Positions 54,968-63,718 of a DNA stretch of 64,000 nucleotides are shown piece by piece; the stretch's first letter is position 1, and each line of letters starts with the position of its first letter. The DNA comes from Anaerolinea sp. GTDB lineage: Bacteria > Chloroflexota > Anaerolineae > Anaerolineales > Anaerolineaceae. The translations under genes and the position numbers were made by a program. The notes under the pieces are model-generated. The model worked only from the letters and a program-made list of their open reading frames with translations. It had not been told where the DNA came from and searched no databases. The stretch lies in NCBI GenBank assembly GCA_029975055.1, contig JARKPU010000010.1, forward strand, positions 1-64,000, in the 5' to 3' direction.

Positions 54968-56953
54968 TCACCGTCCTTCCCAGTAGATCTCCGTCCAGTG
55001 GACGGGGTGGTCGGTGGCCGATTCGGGAGGGAGAAGGTAAACCGGGTTGCGCGCCTTCAGGTCGGGCGAGAAGAAGATATGGTCAATGCGGTTCTCGCCC
55101 GACATATCCACGCCGTCCGGGCTGACCTCGGAGGGGTACACGCTTACCCAGGCATTGACCAGGGTGCCTTCGATCAGCCGGTAGGCCTCTTCATAGTCAC
55201 GCAGGTTGTAATCTCCCAGGGCGATGACGTTCGGCCTGTCCTTGGCGCGCGCCAGGAGAACCCGCGCAAAGCCCAGCATGGCCGGGTCGGAGCTATCGGG
55301 GTGGACGTTGTACACCGTGAAGCGCCGTCCGCCGATCTCGACCTCGGCCTCGGCAACGCCGGTCTCGTCTTTATCGCTATAGATGAAGACGGAGCGGGTG
55401 TTTTCCAGGGGGTATTTCGATAGAATCGCCGTGCCGTACGTGCCGGTGATGGGGGTCGGGCCGTAGTAAGCATAGTAACCCAGCTTTTCGGCGACATAAC
55501 GCACGTAATCGTTGTTGTTCAGCGAGATGCGGTTCGAGTCCGTCTCCTGCATGGCCAGGATATCCGGCGAGGCCCGGCGGATGACGGCCATCTGCCGCTC
55601 GAGCGCCTTTTCGCCTGCCTCATCGTTGAACTGCTGCACGTTGTACGTCATGGCGATCAACAAATCCCGGCCCGAACCGTCCACCGGAGGGCGCGCGCCG
55701 GGCAAGGAGGTGAGGGCCGTGGCCAGGAACAGCACGCCCAGGGCCGCCCCCCAGCCCCAATGAAAGCCCGCCGCTCGCCCAGGCTCCGGCGCGCCTTTGC
55801 CGCGCTGCACCAGCCAAGCCAGCAGGCTGAGTCCGGCTGCGAGCAAGAAATGCGGCAGCCAGAAAGCGTTGCGGAACGGCAGGCTGACCGGCTTCACATA
55901 CCCCCACACGTTGGTGAAGATGTGCATGAAGACCAGCAGGATGAGCGCGAAGCCCCCGGCCAGGATGCCCGGAGCGGTCCTCCAGGCCGATGCCGCGGGA
56001 GCCTCCAGCCGGATCAAGAAGGCGCGTACATCCGCAAAGATGACCGGGAAGAGCAGCAGCATCAACCCCAGCGGAACCTGCTGCAGCCAGGTGGGGGCGC
56101 CAACCACCACTTCAGGCGATTCCAGCGCCGGCGGGAAGGCCACCCGATGAGCCAGAATCGTCCCCGTCAGGCTGAGGGTGAAGAGCACGTTCCAGGCCAG
56201 CAGCCGGCGCGGGGTGATGCGCTCCAGAAGGCGCGAACGGGTGATTGCCAGCCAGGCCCAGGCCAGCGAGAACAGGCTGACTGCGCTCACAATCAACGGG
56301 TAATTGCCTTGTGTCCAGCGGGCGATAACCGCCGGCGCTGAAAAGACAAAGTACACCAGGGTGACGACCAGGTAAATCCCCAGCCATGCAGCCGCCGCCT
56401 GCCCTCCCTTGGCCGCCGATGCAGGCCCGGGCGCGAAATCCACGCCTGCCAGCAGCCCGCCGAGGAGCAGCCCCAAGAGCCAGCCCACCCACCCGCCGGC
56501 GGGCACCAGCGAATATTCCACGCCGTGGTTAACCGTGCGGAGCAGGGTGGAGAGCGCCACCGCCAGCGCCATCCCCGCCGAGGCCGCCAGCCCGGCTTCA
56601 ACCTCTCCATAGGCTTTGGGCTTCGCCGAAAGCAGGAGGATGAACAGGCTGAGCGATGCGCCAACGGCGACCCCGGCGGCGGGCAGCCGCCCGGCCGTGT
56701 TCAGGTAGGGCATCAGGCCGCGAGAGACCAGGAGAGCCGCAAAAAGCACCCAGCCCGAAAGGCGCGGGAAACGCTTGAAGAATGGAATCGCCAGCAGGGG
56801 CGAAAAGAGATACAAGACGCCCAGCGCCTTTTCATCCAGGTTCGTGTTCATCAAGTCCAGGATGTAAATGCTCTCCACCAGCGTCCCGATGGATTGAATG
56901 AGGAAGAGGATCAGGATGCCAAACGCAAGTTCGATGAATGGGATTTTCTTCAT
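54968..56953 (-). CDS. Membrane-anchored endonuclease/exonuclease/phosphatase-family protein
   Basis: A 661-residue protein. The first about 415 residues contain around ten to eleven hydrophobic segments. The C-terminal 240 residues are an EEP domain (DNase I/sphingomyelinase fold): IAMTYNVQQFNDE, DILAMQETDS (metal-binding Glu), AILSKYPL, VYNVHPDSSD, VIALGDYNLRD (Asp/Asn pair) and the final NRIDHIFFSPDL (Asp-His pair). All key residues of the family are present, so it is likely an active phosphodiesterase or lipid phosphatase facing the membrane surface. Stop codons of this gene and the partner NTPase are 3 bp apart and convergent. Substrate unknown. Confidence 0.88.
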   Translation of the reverse strand: MKKIPFIELAFGILILFLIQSIGTLVESIYILDLMNTNLDEKALGVLYLFSPLLAIPFFKRFPRLSGWVLFAALLVSRGLMPYLNTAGRLPAAGVAVGASLSLFILLLSAKPKAYGEVEAGLAASAGMALAVALSTLLRTVNHGVEYSLVPAGGWVGWLLGLLLGGLLAGVDFAPGPASAAKGGQAAAAWLGIYLVVTLVYFVFSAPAVIARWTQGNYPLIVSAVSLFSLAWAWLAITRSRLLERITPRRLLAWNVLFTLSLTGTILAHRVAFPPALESPEVVVGAPTWLQQVPLGLMLLLFPVIFADVRAFLIRLEAPAASAWRTAPGILAGGFALILLVFMHIFTNVWGYVKPVSLPFRNAFWLPHFLLAAGLSLLAWLVQRGKGAPEPGRAAGFHWGWGAALGVLFLATALTSLPGARPPVDGSGRDLLIAMTYNVQQFNDEAGEKALERQMAVIRRASPDILAMQETDSNRISLNNNDYVRYVAEKLGYYAYYGPTPITGTYGTAILSKYPLENTRSVFIYSDKDETGVAEAEVEIGGRRFTVYNVHPDSSDPAMLGFARVLLARAKDRPNVIALGDYNLRDYEEAYRLIEGTLVNAWVSVYPSEVSPDGVDMSGENRIDHIFFSPDLKARNPVYLLPPESATDHPVHWTEIYWEGR

Positions 56954-57305
56954 GCTTCGTCAGCCTCTTTTCCCAGAGAAGATGCGCGCAGGCCTGAAGA
57001 TGATCGGAAAATGAATTACTGGCCTGCATTGTCAAATTCCAATCCACCCAGGCAAATACCCGGGCGTTGGGGGTAATTATCAAGACTCTCTCCATTATAT
57101 AAAATCTCCTGACAACGATATGGAATCACCGGGGCCACAATACGGAGAACTGCATACGGTCAGGTAAGCCGGGCTTTTCAGGTTGGCAGATATAATGAAA
57201 AACAAATATTGAAATTTCCTACAAAATCGATCGGGCGACATTTCACTCGATGCTCCAGGCGGGCCGTGCCACCCGATACCATCAGCCTGATAGGACACAG
57301 CCGTC
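56954..57305. other. Intergenic region between divergent genes, nothing clearly recognised
   Basis: 352 bp, relatively AT-rich. A TATAAT at 57191-57196 could be a -10 box for the hydrolase gene but has no good -35 box. No ORF or RNA element was identified. Confidence 0.4.
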
Positions 57306-58403
57306 ATGTTCAAACCGTCTATCTTCCGCCGCTTATTGCGGCCCATTAGAGCGCTGGCCAGGGCGGCTGTCTTCTTCCTCAAAGTCTTCCCCATGCTGCC
57401 CTCGCGCCCAATCGATTGGGTGACCCGCCGGCCGGAAATCGTCAAAGTGAAGTATCCCACCCGCACCGGTTTCACCGAAGGGGATGTCTACCGCCCGCCC
57501 ACGCCGGGCCCGCATCCGGGGATGGTCGTCTGCCTGGGGGTTGTGCCGTTCGAGGTAGATCACCCGCAGGTGCCGGTGCTGGGCAGGGCCCTGGCGCGCG
57601 CCGGGTTTGCCGCCCTCCTCTACTGGTCCCCGGCGATGCGCGACTTTCGCCTCGACCCCGACGATGTGGAGAACATTGCGCTGGCCTACGATTGGTTCAC
57701 TACCCAGCCATACGTCGCTGCCGGGCGGAGCGGACTGCTCGGCACGTGCGTGGGCGGCTCGTTCGCCCTGATGGCCGCGGCCCACCCGCTCACGCGCGAC
57801 CGTGTCGCCTACGTCGGCGCATACGCCCCGTTCTCTTCCATGTGGACCTTTGCGCGCGATATCGCCAGCGCCACCTGCGCAAACGGAAGCGCGCGGGAAG
57901 CCTGGAAGGTTGACCAGTTGACGCGCAAAGTCTTTGTCCATTCCCTCACCGCCTGGCTGGAGCCGGTCGAAGCAGAGCAGCTTCGCAGCGCCTATGCGCA
58001 AGGGCCGGAGGAATTCGAGGAAACGGAACTGTCGGCCGAAGGGCAGGCGGTGCTGCCCCTGCTCAGGCTGCCCTCGGCGGATGAAGCGCAAAAGGCACTC
58101 CAGAACCTGCCCCCGGCGATGCAGGCGCGCCTGACGGCGCTTTCGCCATTGGAGGTTGTGGGCGGTATTCGCGCCCCGTTCATTTCGCTGCTGCACGATC
58201 AAGGCGACCAGGTCATTCCCGTGGGCGAATCCAGACGCCTGATGGCAGCCCTTGAGGGGCGTGAAGGAATCCGCTACACCGAGATGCAGTTCTCTCATCT
58301 TGACCCCGTAAAGGGGAAACTGCCGCTGCTGCGATTGGCGCGGGAATTCGGTAAATTCTTCGCGGCTGTTTACCCGCTGTTCGAGCGGACGACTGCGCCA
58401 TGA
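57306..58403 (+). CDS. Dienelactone-hydrolase-like alpha/beta hydrolase
   Basis: A 365-residue alpha/beta-hydrolase-fold enzyme. GLLGTCVGGSFALMAAAHP supplies the nucleophile elbow G-x-C-x-G-G with Cys instead of Ser, as in dienelactone hydrolases. An Asp (LLHDQGDQVIP) and a His (QFSHLDPVKG) in the right order complete the triad. The N-terminal 50 residues are basic and hydrophobic (RRLLRPIRALARAAVFFLKVF) and could be a membrane-associated helix. AGGA lies 11 nt before the ATG, so translation may be weak. It is a single gene; its substrate is unknown. Confidence 0.85.
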   Translation: MFKPSIFRRLLRPIRALARAAVFFLKVFPMLPSRPIDWVTRRPEIVKVKYPTRTGFTEGDVYRPPTPGPHPGMVVCLGVVPFEVDHPQVPVLGRALARAGFAALLYWSPAMRDFRLDPDDVENIALAYDWFTTQPYVAAGRSGLLGTCVGGSFALMAAAHPLTRDRVAYVGAYAPFSSMWTFARDIASATCANGSAREAWKVDQLTRKVFVHSLTAWLEPVEAEQLRSAYAQGPEEFEETELSAEGQAVLPLLRLPSADEAQKALQNLPPAMQARLTALSPLEVVGGIRAPFISLLHDQGDQVIPVGESRRLMAALEGREGIRYTEMQFSHLDPVKGKLPLLRLAREFGKFFAAVYPLFERTTAP

Positions 58404-58808
58404 CCGGCCTGGCGCGGAAACCTTCCCGCGCGGCATGTGCGCCATATAACAACAGGCGCCTGCTTCGAGTGATAGCTGTGAAAACACAGATAGAAAACAG
58501 CAGGTAAACACCGTCGAGTTTGTACAGCAATGCTCATGCGGGTTGTTTTATCGTCAAAAGTAGAACATATGCTATCATGAACCATAAATACCTGCGTCAT
58601 AGAGAGACAAATCGATTTCCCAGACGCCAGTTTTAACCATATCTGAAGCTTAGCCAACATATTGTAGCCAGTTACCTCACAGGAATGATCCGGTGAAAGG
58701 GGGAACCATCGACCTGTAAATTGCATAAATCCCCATAAGCAACCATCGGCTCACTTCCACAATAAACCCAGTAGTAGATAAACTGGCGAATACCATGGGG
58801 AGGGTTTC
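58404..58808. other. 405-bp AT-rich leader region, no gene recognised
   Basis: Upstream of the DNRLRE gene. It is AT-rich compared with the flanks. No terminator with a clear T-tract, no recognised riboswitch fold and no ORF with a ribosome site were found. It may hold a long 5' leader for the secreted protein. Confidence 0.4.
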
Positions 58809-60542
58809 ATGCTGCCTCATTCTAAAAAACCTCAACCCTTGAAGGGACATTGCTTTGCCGTCGCCTGCTATCGAAGGATGCTCCATTCGACCATCATCCT
58901 CCTGTTGCTTTGCACATGGATCACACTGCCCGCGCCAGGGCAGGTCTACGCGGCTGCAACGGTGAGCCTGGTTGCCACAGAAGACACGTGGTTGAAGTTG
59001 AGCAATTCCACGGCGAATTACGGCGGCGCAACGACGCTGCAGGCACACGCTCAGACCAGTGCCCGCCAGCATCCGCTGATCAAATGGAACCTCACCAGCA
59101 TCCCTGCAGGGGCAACCATCACCCAGGCGAGTATCACCTTTTATGTGATCGATTCATCCTACTACGTCTATAACCTGTACCAGATGAAGCGGCGTTGGGT
59201 TGAGGGGACGAATAACGGCACGGCAGGAACCGGGGCTAACTGGTTGAACTTCGACGTGGGACCTTCCGATAAATGGGGCGCATCCGGCGCAATTGATACG
59301 ATCACAGACCGTTACGATACCAACCTTTGGGACACGACCGAGAACACGTTCACCGCAAAGGGAAGTGTAACGATTTCCCTGAATGCGAGCGGCATCGCGG
59401 TGCTGCAATCCTGGCTGGCTGCTCCAACAAGCAATTATGGCCTGACTATTCAATTCCCCAACGCGCCGGCCCTGGGCGCTGATCCCTGGATCGTCGCCTC
59501 CAGCGAAGCGGCGGAGGCATCGCAACGACCAACCCTTCAGATTACCTATTCTCTCCCGCCCGCCATCACCGTCGCCGGCTCATTGAGCGATTTCACCGGC
59601 AACATCGGCATGGCATCTGCAGAGCAGTCCTACACCGTCTCGGGCAGCGACCTGGCCGAAGACATCACCATCAGCGCTCCGCCGGATTTCGAAATTTCGG
59701 CCACCTCGGGCAGCGGGTTCGGGGCCACGCTCACCCTGCCGCAAAGCGGAGGGGTGGTTGCCAACACGACGATCTATGTGCGCTTCATCCGCTCCACGCC
59801 CGGTTCGTCGAGCGGAGTACTCACCCATACCAGCGCGGGAGCCACCCCGGTGAGCATCCCGCTCAGCGGAACAGCCGGCAACGGCCCGCCATCAGTCACT
59901 CTGCTTCAACCTGCCGATGACGCCACGGGAATCGGCTACCCGGTTCTGTTGAAGGTATCTGTCAACGACCCGGATTTGAACGACGATCTGACCGTCAGCT
60001 TTTACGGGCGGGCGGCGGGGGCAATTCCGGCGGAGGAGAGCGAGCCTTATGCGCTCATCGGCACGGTCAATGACGTTGTAAAAGGCGATCACCCCGGCCG
60101 GTTATGGCAGGGGTTGACGGAGAACGTGGAGTATGAGTGGTATGTGACTGTTTCAGACGGCAACACACTGACGACCAGCCCTACCTGGAGCTTCATTGCC
60201 GGCGCCCCCACCGCGGCGAACCTCAACTACTTCCGCGCTTCTCGCAATCCGGCGGGCGTGCTCCTGAGATGGGAGACGGCTTCAGAAACCGCCACGGCCG
60301 GCTTCAACCTCTACCGGCGCGAAGGCGATGGCCTGTTCATACAGATCAACCCTGCGTTGATCGCACCACAGGCGGCCGGCCAGCCGTTCGGCGCTGCCTA
60401 CGAGTATCCAGACACAGGCGCTGAACCAGGCGCGACGTATGAATACCGGCTGGATATCCTCGCAACCAGCCTGGCGGTGAGTGATTCAACCCGGTTGATC
60501 TCCTACCCGTACTCGATCTCGCTGCCCTTGCTGGCGCGCTGA
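58809..60542 (+). CDS. Secreted DNRLRE-domain surface protein
   Basis: A 577-residue exported protein. The N-terminal signal (about residues 20-55, HSTIILLLLCTWITLPAPGQVYA) precedes a DNRLRE domain: SLVATEDTWLKLSNSTANYGGATTLQAH, then ITQASITFYVIDSS, RRWVEGTNNGTAGTGANWLNFD. This beta-sandwich family is found in secreted or wall-associated proteins. Two immunoglobulin/fibronectin-like domains follow (about 255-360 with SYTVSGSDLAEDITISAPPDFEIS; then 365-470), and a last domain with FRASRNPAGVLLRWETASETATAGFNLYRRE. GGGAGGG precedes the ATG. A surface-binding or structural role is likely; no catalytic residues are seen. Confidence 0.88.
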   Translation: MLPHSKKPQPLKGHCFAVACYRRMLHSTIILLLLCTWITLPAPGQVYAAATVSLVATEDTWLKLSNSTANYGGATTLQAHAQTSARQHPLIKWNLTSIPAGATITQASITFYVIDSSYYVYNLYQMKRRWVEGTNNGTAGTGANWLNFDVGPSDKWGASGAIDTITDRYDTNLWDTTENTFTAKGSVTISLNASGIAVLQSWLAAPTSNYGLTIQFPNAPALGADPWIVASSEAAEASQRPTLQITYSLPPAITVAGSLSDFTGNIGMASAEQSYTVSGSDLAEDITISAPPDFEISATSGSGFGATLTLPQSGGVVANTTIYVRFIRSTPGSSSGVLTHTSAGATPVSIPLSGTAGNGPPSVTLLQPADDATGIGYPVLLKVSVNDPDLNDDLTVSFYGRAAGAIPAEESEPYALIGTVNDVVKGDHPGRLWQGLTENVEYEWYVTVSDGNTLTTSPTWSFIAGAPTAANLNYFRASRNPAGVLLRWETASETATAGFNLYRREGDGLFIQINPALIAPQAAGQPFGAAYEYPDTGAEPGATYEYRLDILATSLAVSDSTRLISYPYSISLPLLAR

Positions 60543-60661
60543 GCCTCTCGGTAGAAGAAGATCCATGGGGCGCACCGGGCTGACAGGCGGTTCAGACAGA
60601 TCGAGGCATTTCACAATTTCGTTGCCGTTTTGAAAAGAAAATATGCCAATCCAGAGATTCT

Positions 60662-60670
60662 TGCTATAAT
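60662..60670 (+). promoter_or_regulatory. Extended -10 promoter of the peptide-maturation cluster
   Basis: TTGCTATAAT contains an exact extended -10 (TGC plus TATAAT), 22 bp before the ATG at 60692. A ribosome site (GGGGGG) lies 7 nt before that ATG. Confidence 0.55.
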
Positions 60671-60691
60671 TTTTTAACAGGGGGGAAATGC

Positions 60692-61003
60692 ATGGCAGAA
60701 ACCCACGCTCAGAGCACTGCATTGGCTGCAGTTTATAAGAAAAGCGAGTCGATCATCTCGCGGAACATCGCAGGCGAGGCCGTGCTCGTTCCCTTGCGCC
60801 GCAACGCCGCCGACCTTGATAACATCTATGCCTTGAATGAGACGGCCGCGCTGGTCTGGGAAAGCCTGGACGGGGTGAACACCCTGCAGAACGTGCTCGC
60901 TCGGTTGACTACAGAATTCGAGGTGGGAGAAGCCGAAGCCGAAAAGGATCTGCTCGAGCTGATCGCCCAACTCGAATCGCTTGGCGCGGTCATCAAGGTA
61001 TAA
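60692..61003 (+). CDS. PqqD-family peptide chaperone (RRE)
   Basis: A 103-residue winged-helix-like protein of the PqqD/RRE family. It has the typical SIISRNIAGEAVLVPLRRN, then LNETAALVWESLDGVNTLQNVLARLTTEFEV and the C-terminal helix DLLELIAQLESLGAV. PqqD proteins hold the leader of a ribosomal peptide and present it to a radical SAM enzyme. It lies 4 bp upstream of such an enzyme, with a likely promoter just before it, and is probably the first gene of the cluster. Confidence 0.92.
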   Translation: MAETHAQSTALAAVYKKSESIISRNIAGEAVLVPLRRNAADLDNIYALNETAALVWESLDGVNTLQNVLARLTTEFEVGEAEAEKDLLELIAQLESLGAVIKV

Positions 61004-61007
61004 GCCC

Positions 61008-62123
61008 ATGGAATGCCCGCAGACCGAACCCCTCGACCAGCCCGGCTTCTTCGAACGCCTGGCAGCCAGCGGAAAGCGCATCCCCCTCTCCGGTTCGCTC
61101 GAAGTGACCTTTCGCTGCAACCTGCGCTGCGTTCACTGCTATCTGGGCGATTTTCGCAATGGAATCGCCGGGCGGAAGGAGCTGAGCAAAGAGGAAATCT
61201 GCGGGATTCTTGACCAGGTGGCCGATGCCGGGACGCTGTGGTTCCTGTTCACCGGCGGCGAACCTTTCATCCGGCCCGATTTTTTAGAAATTTACCGGTA
61301 CGCAGCCCACAAAGGCCTGATCCTGACGGTCTTCACCAACGGCACGCTGCTCACCGAGCGCATTGTGAAGGAGCTGGCCGACCTGCCGCCCAAGCTGATT
61401 GAGATTACGCTCTACGGGGCAACCGAGCAGACTTATGAGCGCATTACCGGGGTAAAGGGATCATACGCTCGCTGCATGCGGGGGATTGATCTCATCCTTG
61501 AACATGGGCTTCCTTTAGGCTTGAAAACCATCATGATGAAGGATAATTACGAGGAATTTGACAAAATAAAAACATTCATAACAAGCAAAGGTTTGAATTT
61601 CCATTACGATCCGTTGCTGGTTGGCGCATTGGATAAATCAACATCCACATTTCCGCAGCGTCTCTCGCCTGATGAAATCGTCGCCATTGAATTAGCCAAT
61701 CAGAACATCCAGGCCGAACTTGAGAGTATGCTTGAAAGAAATAAGCAAATTCGGTTTGATAACAATTCACTCTATATTTGTGGAGCAGGTAACAACACCT
61801 TCCACATAGACCCGTATGGTAGTTTAAGCCCATGCTTACTTTCCCGTGATCCGCAATTCGACCTGACGAAAGGAACCTTTCAGGAAGGGTGGAATGGCGA
61901 CCTGAGACAGGCCCGCTCTCAACCGGCCATGAATCGAAACGGCTGCAAAGACTGTGATTTGCTAATCCTGTGCAGGCAATGTCCTGGACGATCTACCCTC
62001 GAAACAGGAAACCCTTACGATCCGGTCGATTACTTCTGTCAGATTGGAAAATTACGTGGAAAAATGATGAGGAAGGATAACGGTTTCCACGAGCAAGGAG
62101 TCTTTCATGGCTGGGAAACTTGA
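61008..62123 (+). CDS. Radical SAM/SPASM peptide-modifying enzyme
   Basis: A 371-residue radical SAM enzyme. The ATG at 61008 follows the PqqD stop by 4 bp; the track start at 60981 overlaps it. The [4Fe-4S]-SAM motif is C37-NLR-C41-VH-C44, with FTGGEPFIRPDF (SAM-binding GGEP) near residue 85. The C-terminal SPASM region has a cysteine series (YICGAGN, LSPCLLS, GCKDCDLLILCRQCPG, YFCQIG) that can hold auxiliary clusters. It is expected to form thioether or C-C crosslinks in the peptide encoded next. The gene's first half is GC-rich and its second half clearly AT-rich from about 61540 on, suggesting a recombined gene. It overlaps the precursor gene by 17 bp. Confidence 0.93.
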   Translation: MECPQTEPLDQPGFFERLAASGKRIPLSGSLEVTFRCNLRCVHCYLGDFRNGIAGRKELSKEEICGILDQVADAGTLWFLFTGGEPFIRPDFLEIYRYAAHKGLILTVFTNGTLLTERIVKELADLPPKLIEITLYGATEQTYERITGVKGSYARCMRGIDLILEHGLPLGLKTIMMKDNYEEFDKIKTFITSKGLNFHYDPLLVGALDKSTSTFPQRLSPDEIVAIELANQNIQAELESMLERNKQIRFDNNSLYICGAGNNTFHIDPYGSLSPCLLSRDPQFDLTKGTFQEGWNGDLRQARSQPAMNRNGCKDCDLLILCRQCPGRSTLETGNPYDPVDYFCQIGKLRGKMMRKDNGFHEQGVFHGWET

Positions 62124-62316
62124 AGAAAACCGCGTCATTCAGAAGCCTTACGTCTCACCGAAGGTTGAGGTTATACCGCTAAAACCTAAACACACTATGC
62201 TAGGATTATGTTATTCATCCTCATTGGGCACCGGAGCAATAGAAGGAAGTGGATCTGCGGGATGTCAATATTATGACATTAATAACCAATTGACTGATTG
62301 TTTTACACGAGGATGA
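62107..62316 (+). CDS. Putative RiPP precursor peptide
   Basis: A 69-residue peptide. The ATG is preceded by AAGGAG at 6 nt and overlaps the end of the radical SAM gene. The N-terminal half (KLEENRVIQKPYVSPKVEVIPLKPKH) looks like a leader: it is charged and has YVSPKV, resembling the YxxP motif that RRE domains bind in lasso and other leaders. The C-terminal half is Gly/Ser-rich with three cysteines (residues 35, 53 and 65) and is a plausible core (LGLCYSSSLGTGAIEGSG onward). No known precursor family was recognised. The cleavage site is not obvious; there is no Gly-Gly before the core, only GLC near 33-35. Confidence 0.72.
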   Translation: MAGKLEENRVIQKPYVSPKVEVIPLKPKHTMLGLCYSSSLGTGAIEGSGSAGCQYYDINNQLTDCFTRG

Positions 62317-62320
62317 TCTT

Positions 62321-63226
62321 GTGCATGGACAACCTGCTGCAGTAGCCGCCTGCATCCGGATGCTTTTAGGGGGTGTGTTGGTAGAATTCGATTCTCCTGG
62401 CGGTTCATTCGGGTTGGTTGCTGCTCCAATTCACCATAAGATAAGGAACGAAATTCACCCTGAATTTACCATTCATGTATTACCTTACCAGCCAGGGACC
62501 ATCGCATTTAATGATCCAGTTTTTCGGCTGAACAATTGGGAAATAAGCTCGTCTGAAGGAACGACCTTCATCTACAATCGAAATGTCAATCAAGTTGATA
62601 TTGAACGGTCAATCATTCTGGAAATCGATCCCCAACAGGGAATTGGTAAGCTTTATATCGGCGATCGAGAGAACAGCCGGCCGGCGGAGAATCAGATTGA
62701 GATCCCTCCCCTTGGTCTCGATGAAATCCTGGCAGTTCATCTATTATCGATGGGCCGGGGATTGATGTTTCATGCATCGGGTATTTCAACTCAAGGAAAC
62801 CGAGGGCTGCTATTCGCAGGATATTCAGGTGCGGGAAAATCGACCATTGCCAATTTATGGGTTGAATGCAGCCAGGGAGCTTTTTTAGGCGATGAGCGTA
62901 TTGCAGTAAGGCGGAGGGGAGATTTCTACACCATGCAAGGAACAGCCTGGCATGGGAAAGGGAGAACTACGGTTCCAGGCGAGGTTCCTCTGACCTCCCT
63001 ATTCATTATTCAGCATTCCACGGCAAACTGGTCACGCCGCCTCTCAATACAAGAAGCATCTTCACACCTCTTGCCACACGCTTTCTTACCGAATTGGAAT
63101 GAAAAAGGGATGGCATTTTCCCTGAGATTCCTTGAAGACCTGTGCACATCCGTGCCATGTTATGAATTAGGCTTCACCCCCAATCAAGACGCCGTAGATT
63201 ATGTGAAATGGCTGATCTCCTCATAG
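62321..63226 (+). CDS. HPr-kinase-like ATPase of the peptide cluster
   Basis: A 301-residue protein with a GTG start (GAGGA upstream), 4 bp after the precursor gene. Its second half has a P-loop GYSGAGKST (about residues 167-175) followed by FLGDERIAV and WHGKGRTTVPGEVPLTSLFI, the layout of HPr kinase/phosphorylase-like proteins (PEP-carboxykinase fold). The first half has a beta-rich region (SFGLVAAPIHHKI). Such HprK-like proteins recur in peptide clusters, for example in the SynChlorMet (Scm) cassettes and some lasso clusters, where one was shown to phosphorylate the peptide. Here it could modify the precursor; that is inference. Base composition is AT-rich. Confidence 0.82.
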   Translation: MHGQPAAVAACIRMLLGGVLVEFDSPGGSFGLVAAPIHHKIRNEIHPEFTIHVLPYQPGTIAFNDPVFRLNNWEISSSEGTTFIYNRNVNQVDIERSIILEIDPQQGIGKLYIGDRENSRPAENQIEIPPLGLDEILAVHLLSMGRGLMFHASGISTQGNRGLLFAGYSGAGKSTIANLWVECSQGAFLGDERIAVRRRGDFYTMQGTAWHGKGRTTVPGEVPLTSLFIIQHSTANWSRRLSIQEASSHLLPHAFLPNWNEKGMAFSLRFLEDLCTSVPCYELGFTPNQDAVDYVKWLISS

Positions 63227-63684
63227 AGAATACCGACTTCGGTTCATTAACCACTGAACTGCTCGGTCAGGGGCACACAGTGAGGTTCCGCGTCCATGGA
63301 AATAGTATGCGGCCTTTTATTTTCGATGGTGATCTGGTGGAAGTAGAAAGAGTTGCACCAGCTAATCTGCAAACAGGGGATGTGGTATTCTGCCGGTTGA
63401 GGAACGATATGCTGGTCGTCCATAGGATCATTGGGACAAGTGAAGGAGATCTCCTCATCAAAGGCGATGCGCTGCGATCATCCGATGGAATAGTTCCACG
63501 AGAAGACGTCATAGGTGTTGTTAATGCAGTCATTCGCCGGGGTAAACGCATCGCATTGCGAAATGCTTGGACAAAAATAACTGTTAAATTTTGGGGGGCC
63601 TGTACACCACTCAGATACCTACTTAGCTATACAAGATCGGCTATATACCGGTTACTCGCCAGGGGAGTCAGACCAACGGATTAA
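63208..63684 (+). CDS. S24/S26-family signal-peptidase-like protease
   Basis: A 158-residue protein whose ATG overlaps the HprK-like gene by 19 bp. It has the catalytic Ser in GNSMRPFIFDGD (Ser33), His in VVHRIIG (His72) and Asp in IKGDA (Asp87), matching the Ser-His-Asp type of signal peptidase (SipW/Sec11-like) rather than the Ser-Lys type. There is no clear N-terminal membrane helix; a hydrophobic C-terminal segment may associate with membrane. Within this cluster it is a candidate leader peptidase for the precursor, or a processor of the secreted protein encoded next. Confidence 0.85.
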   Translation: MADLLIENTDFGSLTTELLGQGHTVRFRVHGNSMRPFIFDGDLVEVERVAPANLQTGDVVFCRLRNDMLVVHRIIGTSEGDLLIKGDALRSSDGIVPREDVIGVVNAVIRRGKRIALRNAWTKITVKFWGACTPLRYLLSYTRSAIYRLLARGVRPTD

Positions 63685-63718
63685 TCCATTGTTCAAGTTT
63701 TCACCATAGAAAGCGGCG

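Noticed and set aside
58670-58760. Possible riboswitch-like pattern upstream of the secreted DNRLRE gene
   Set aside because: The segment did not fit the conserved core of the cyclic-di-GMP or cobalamin classes when read by eye.
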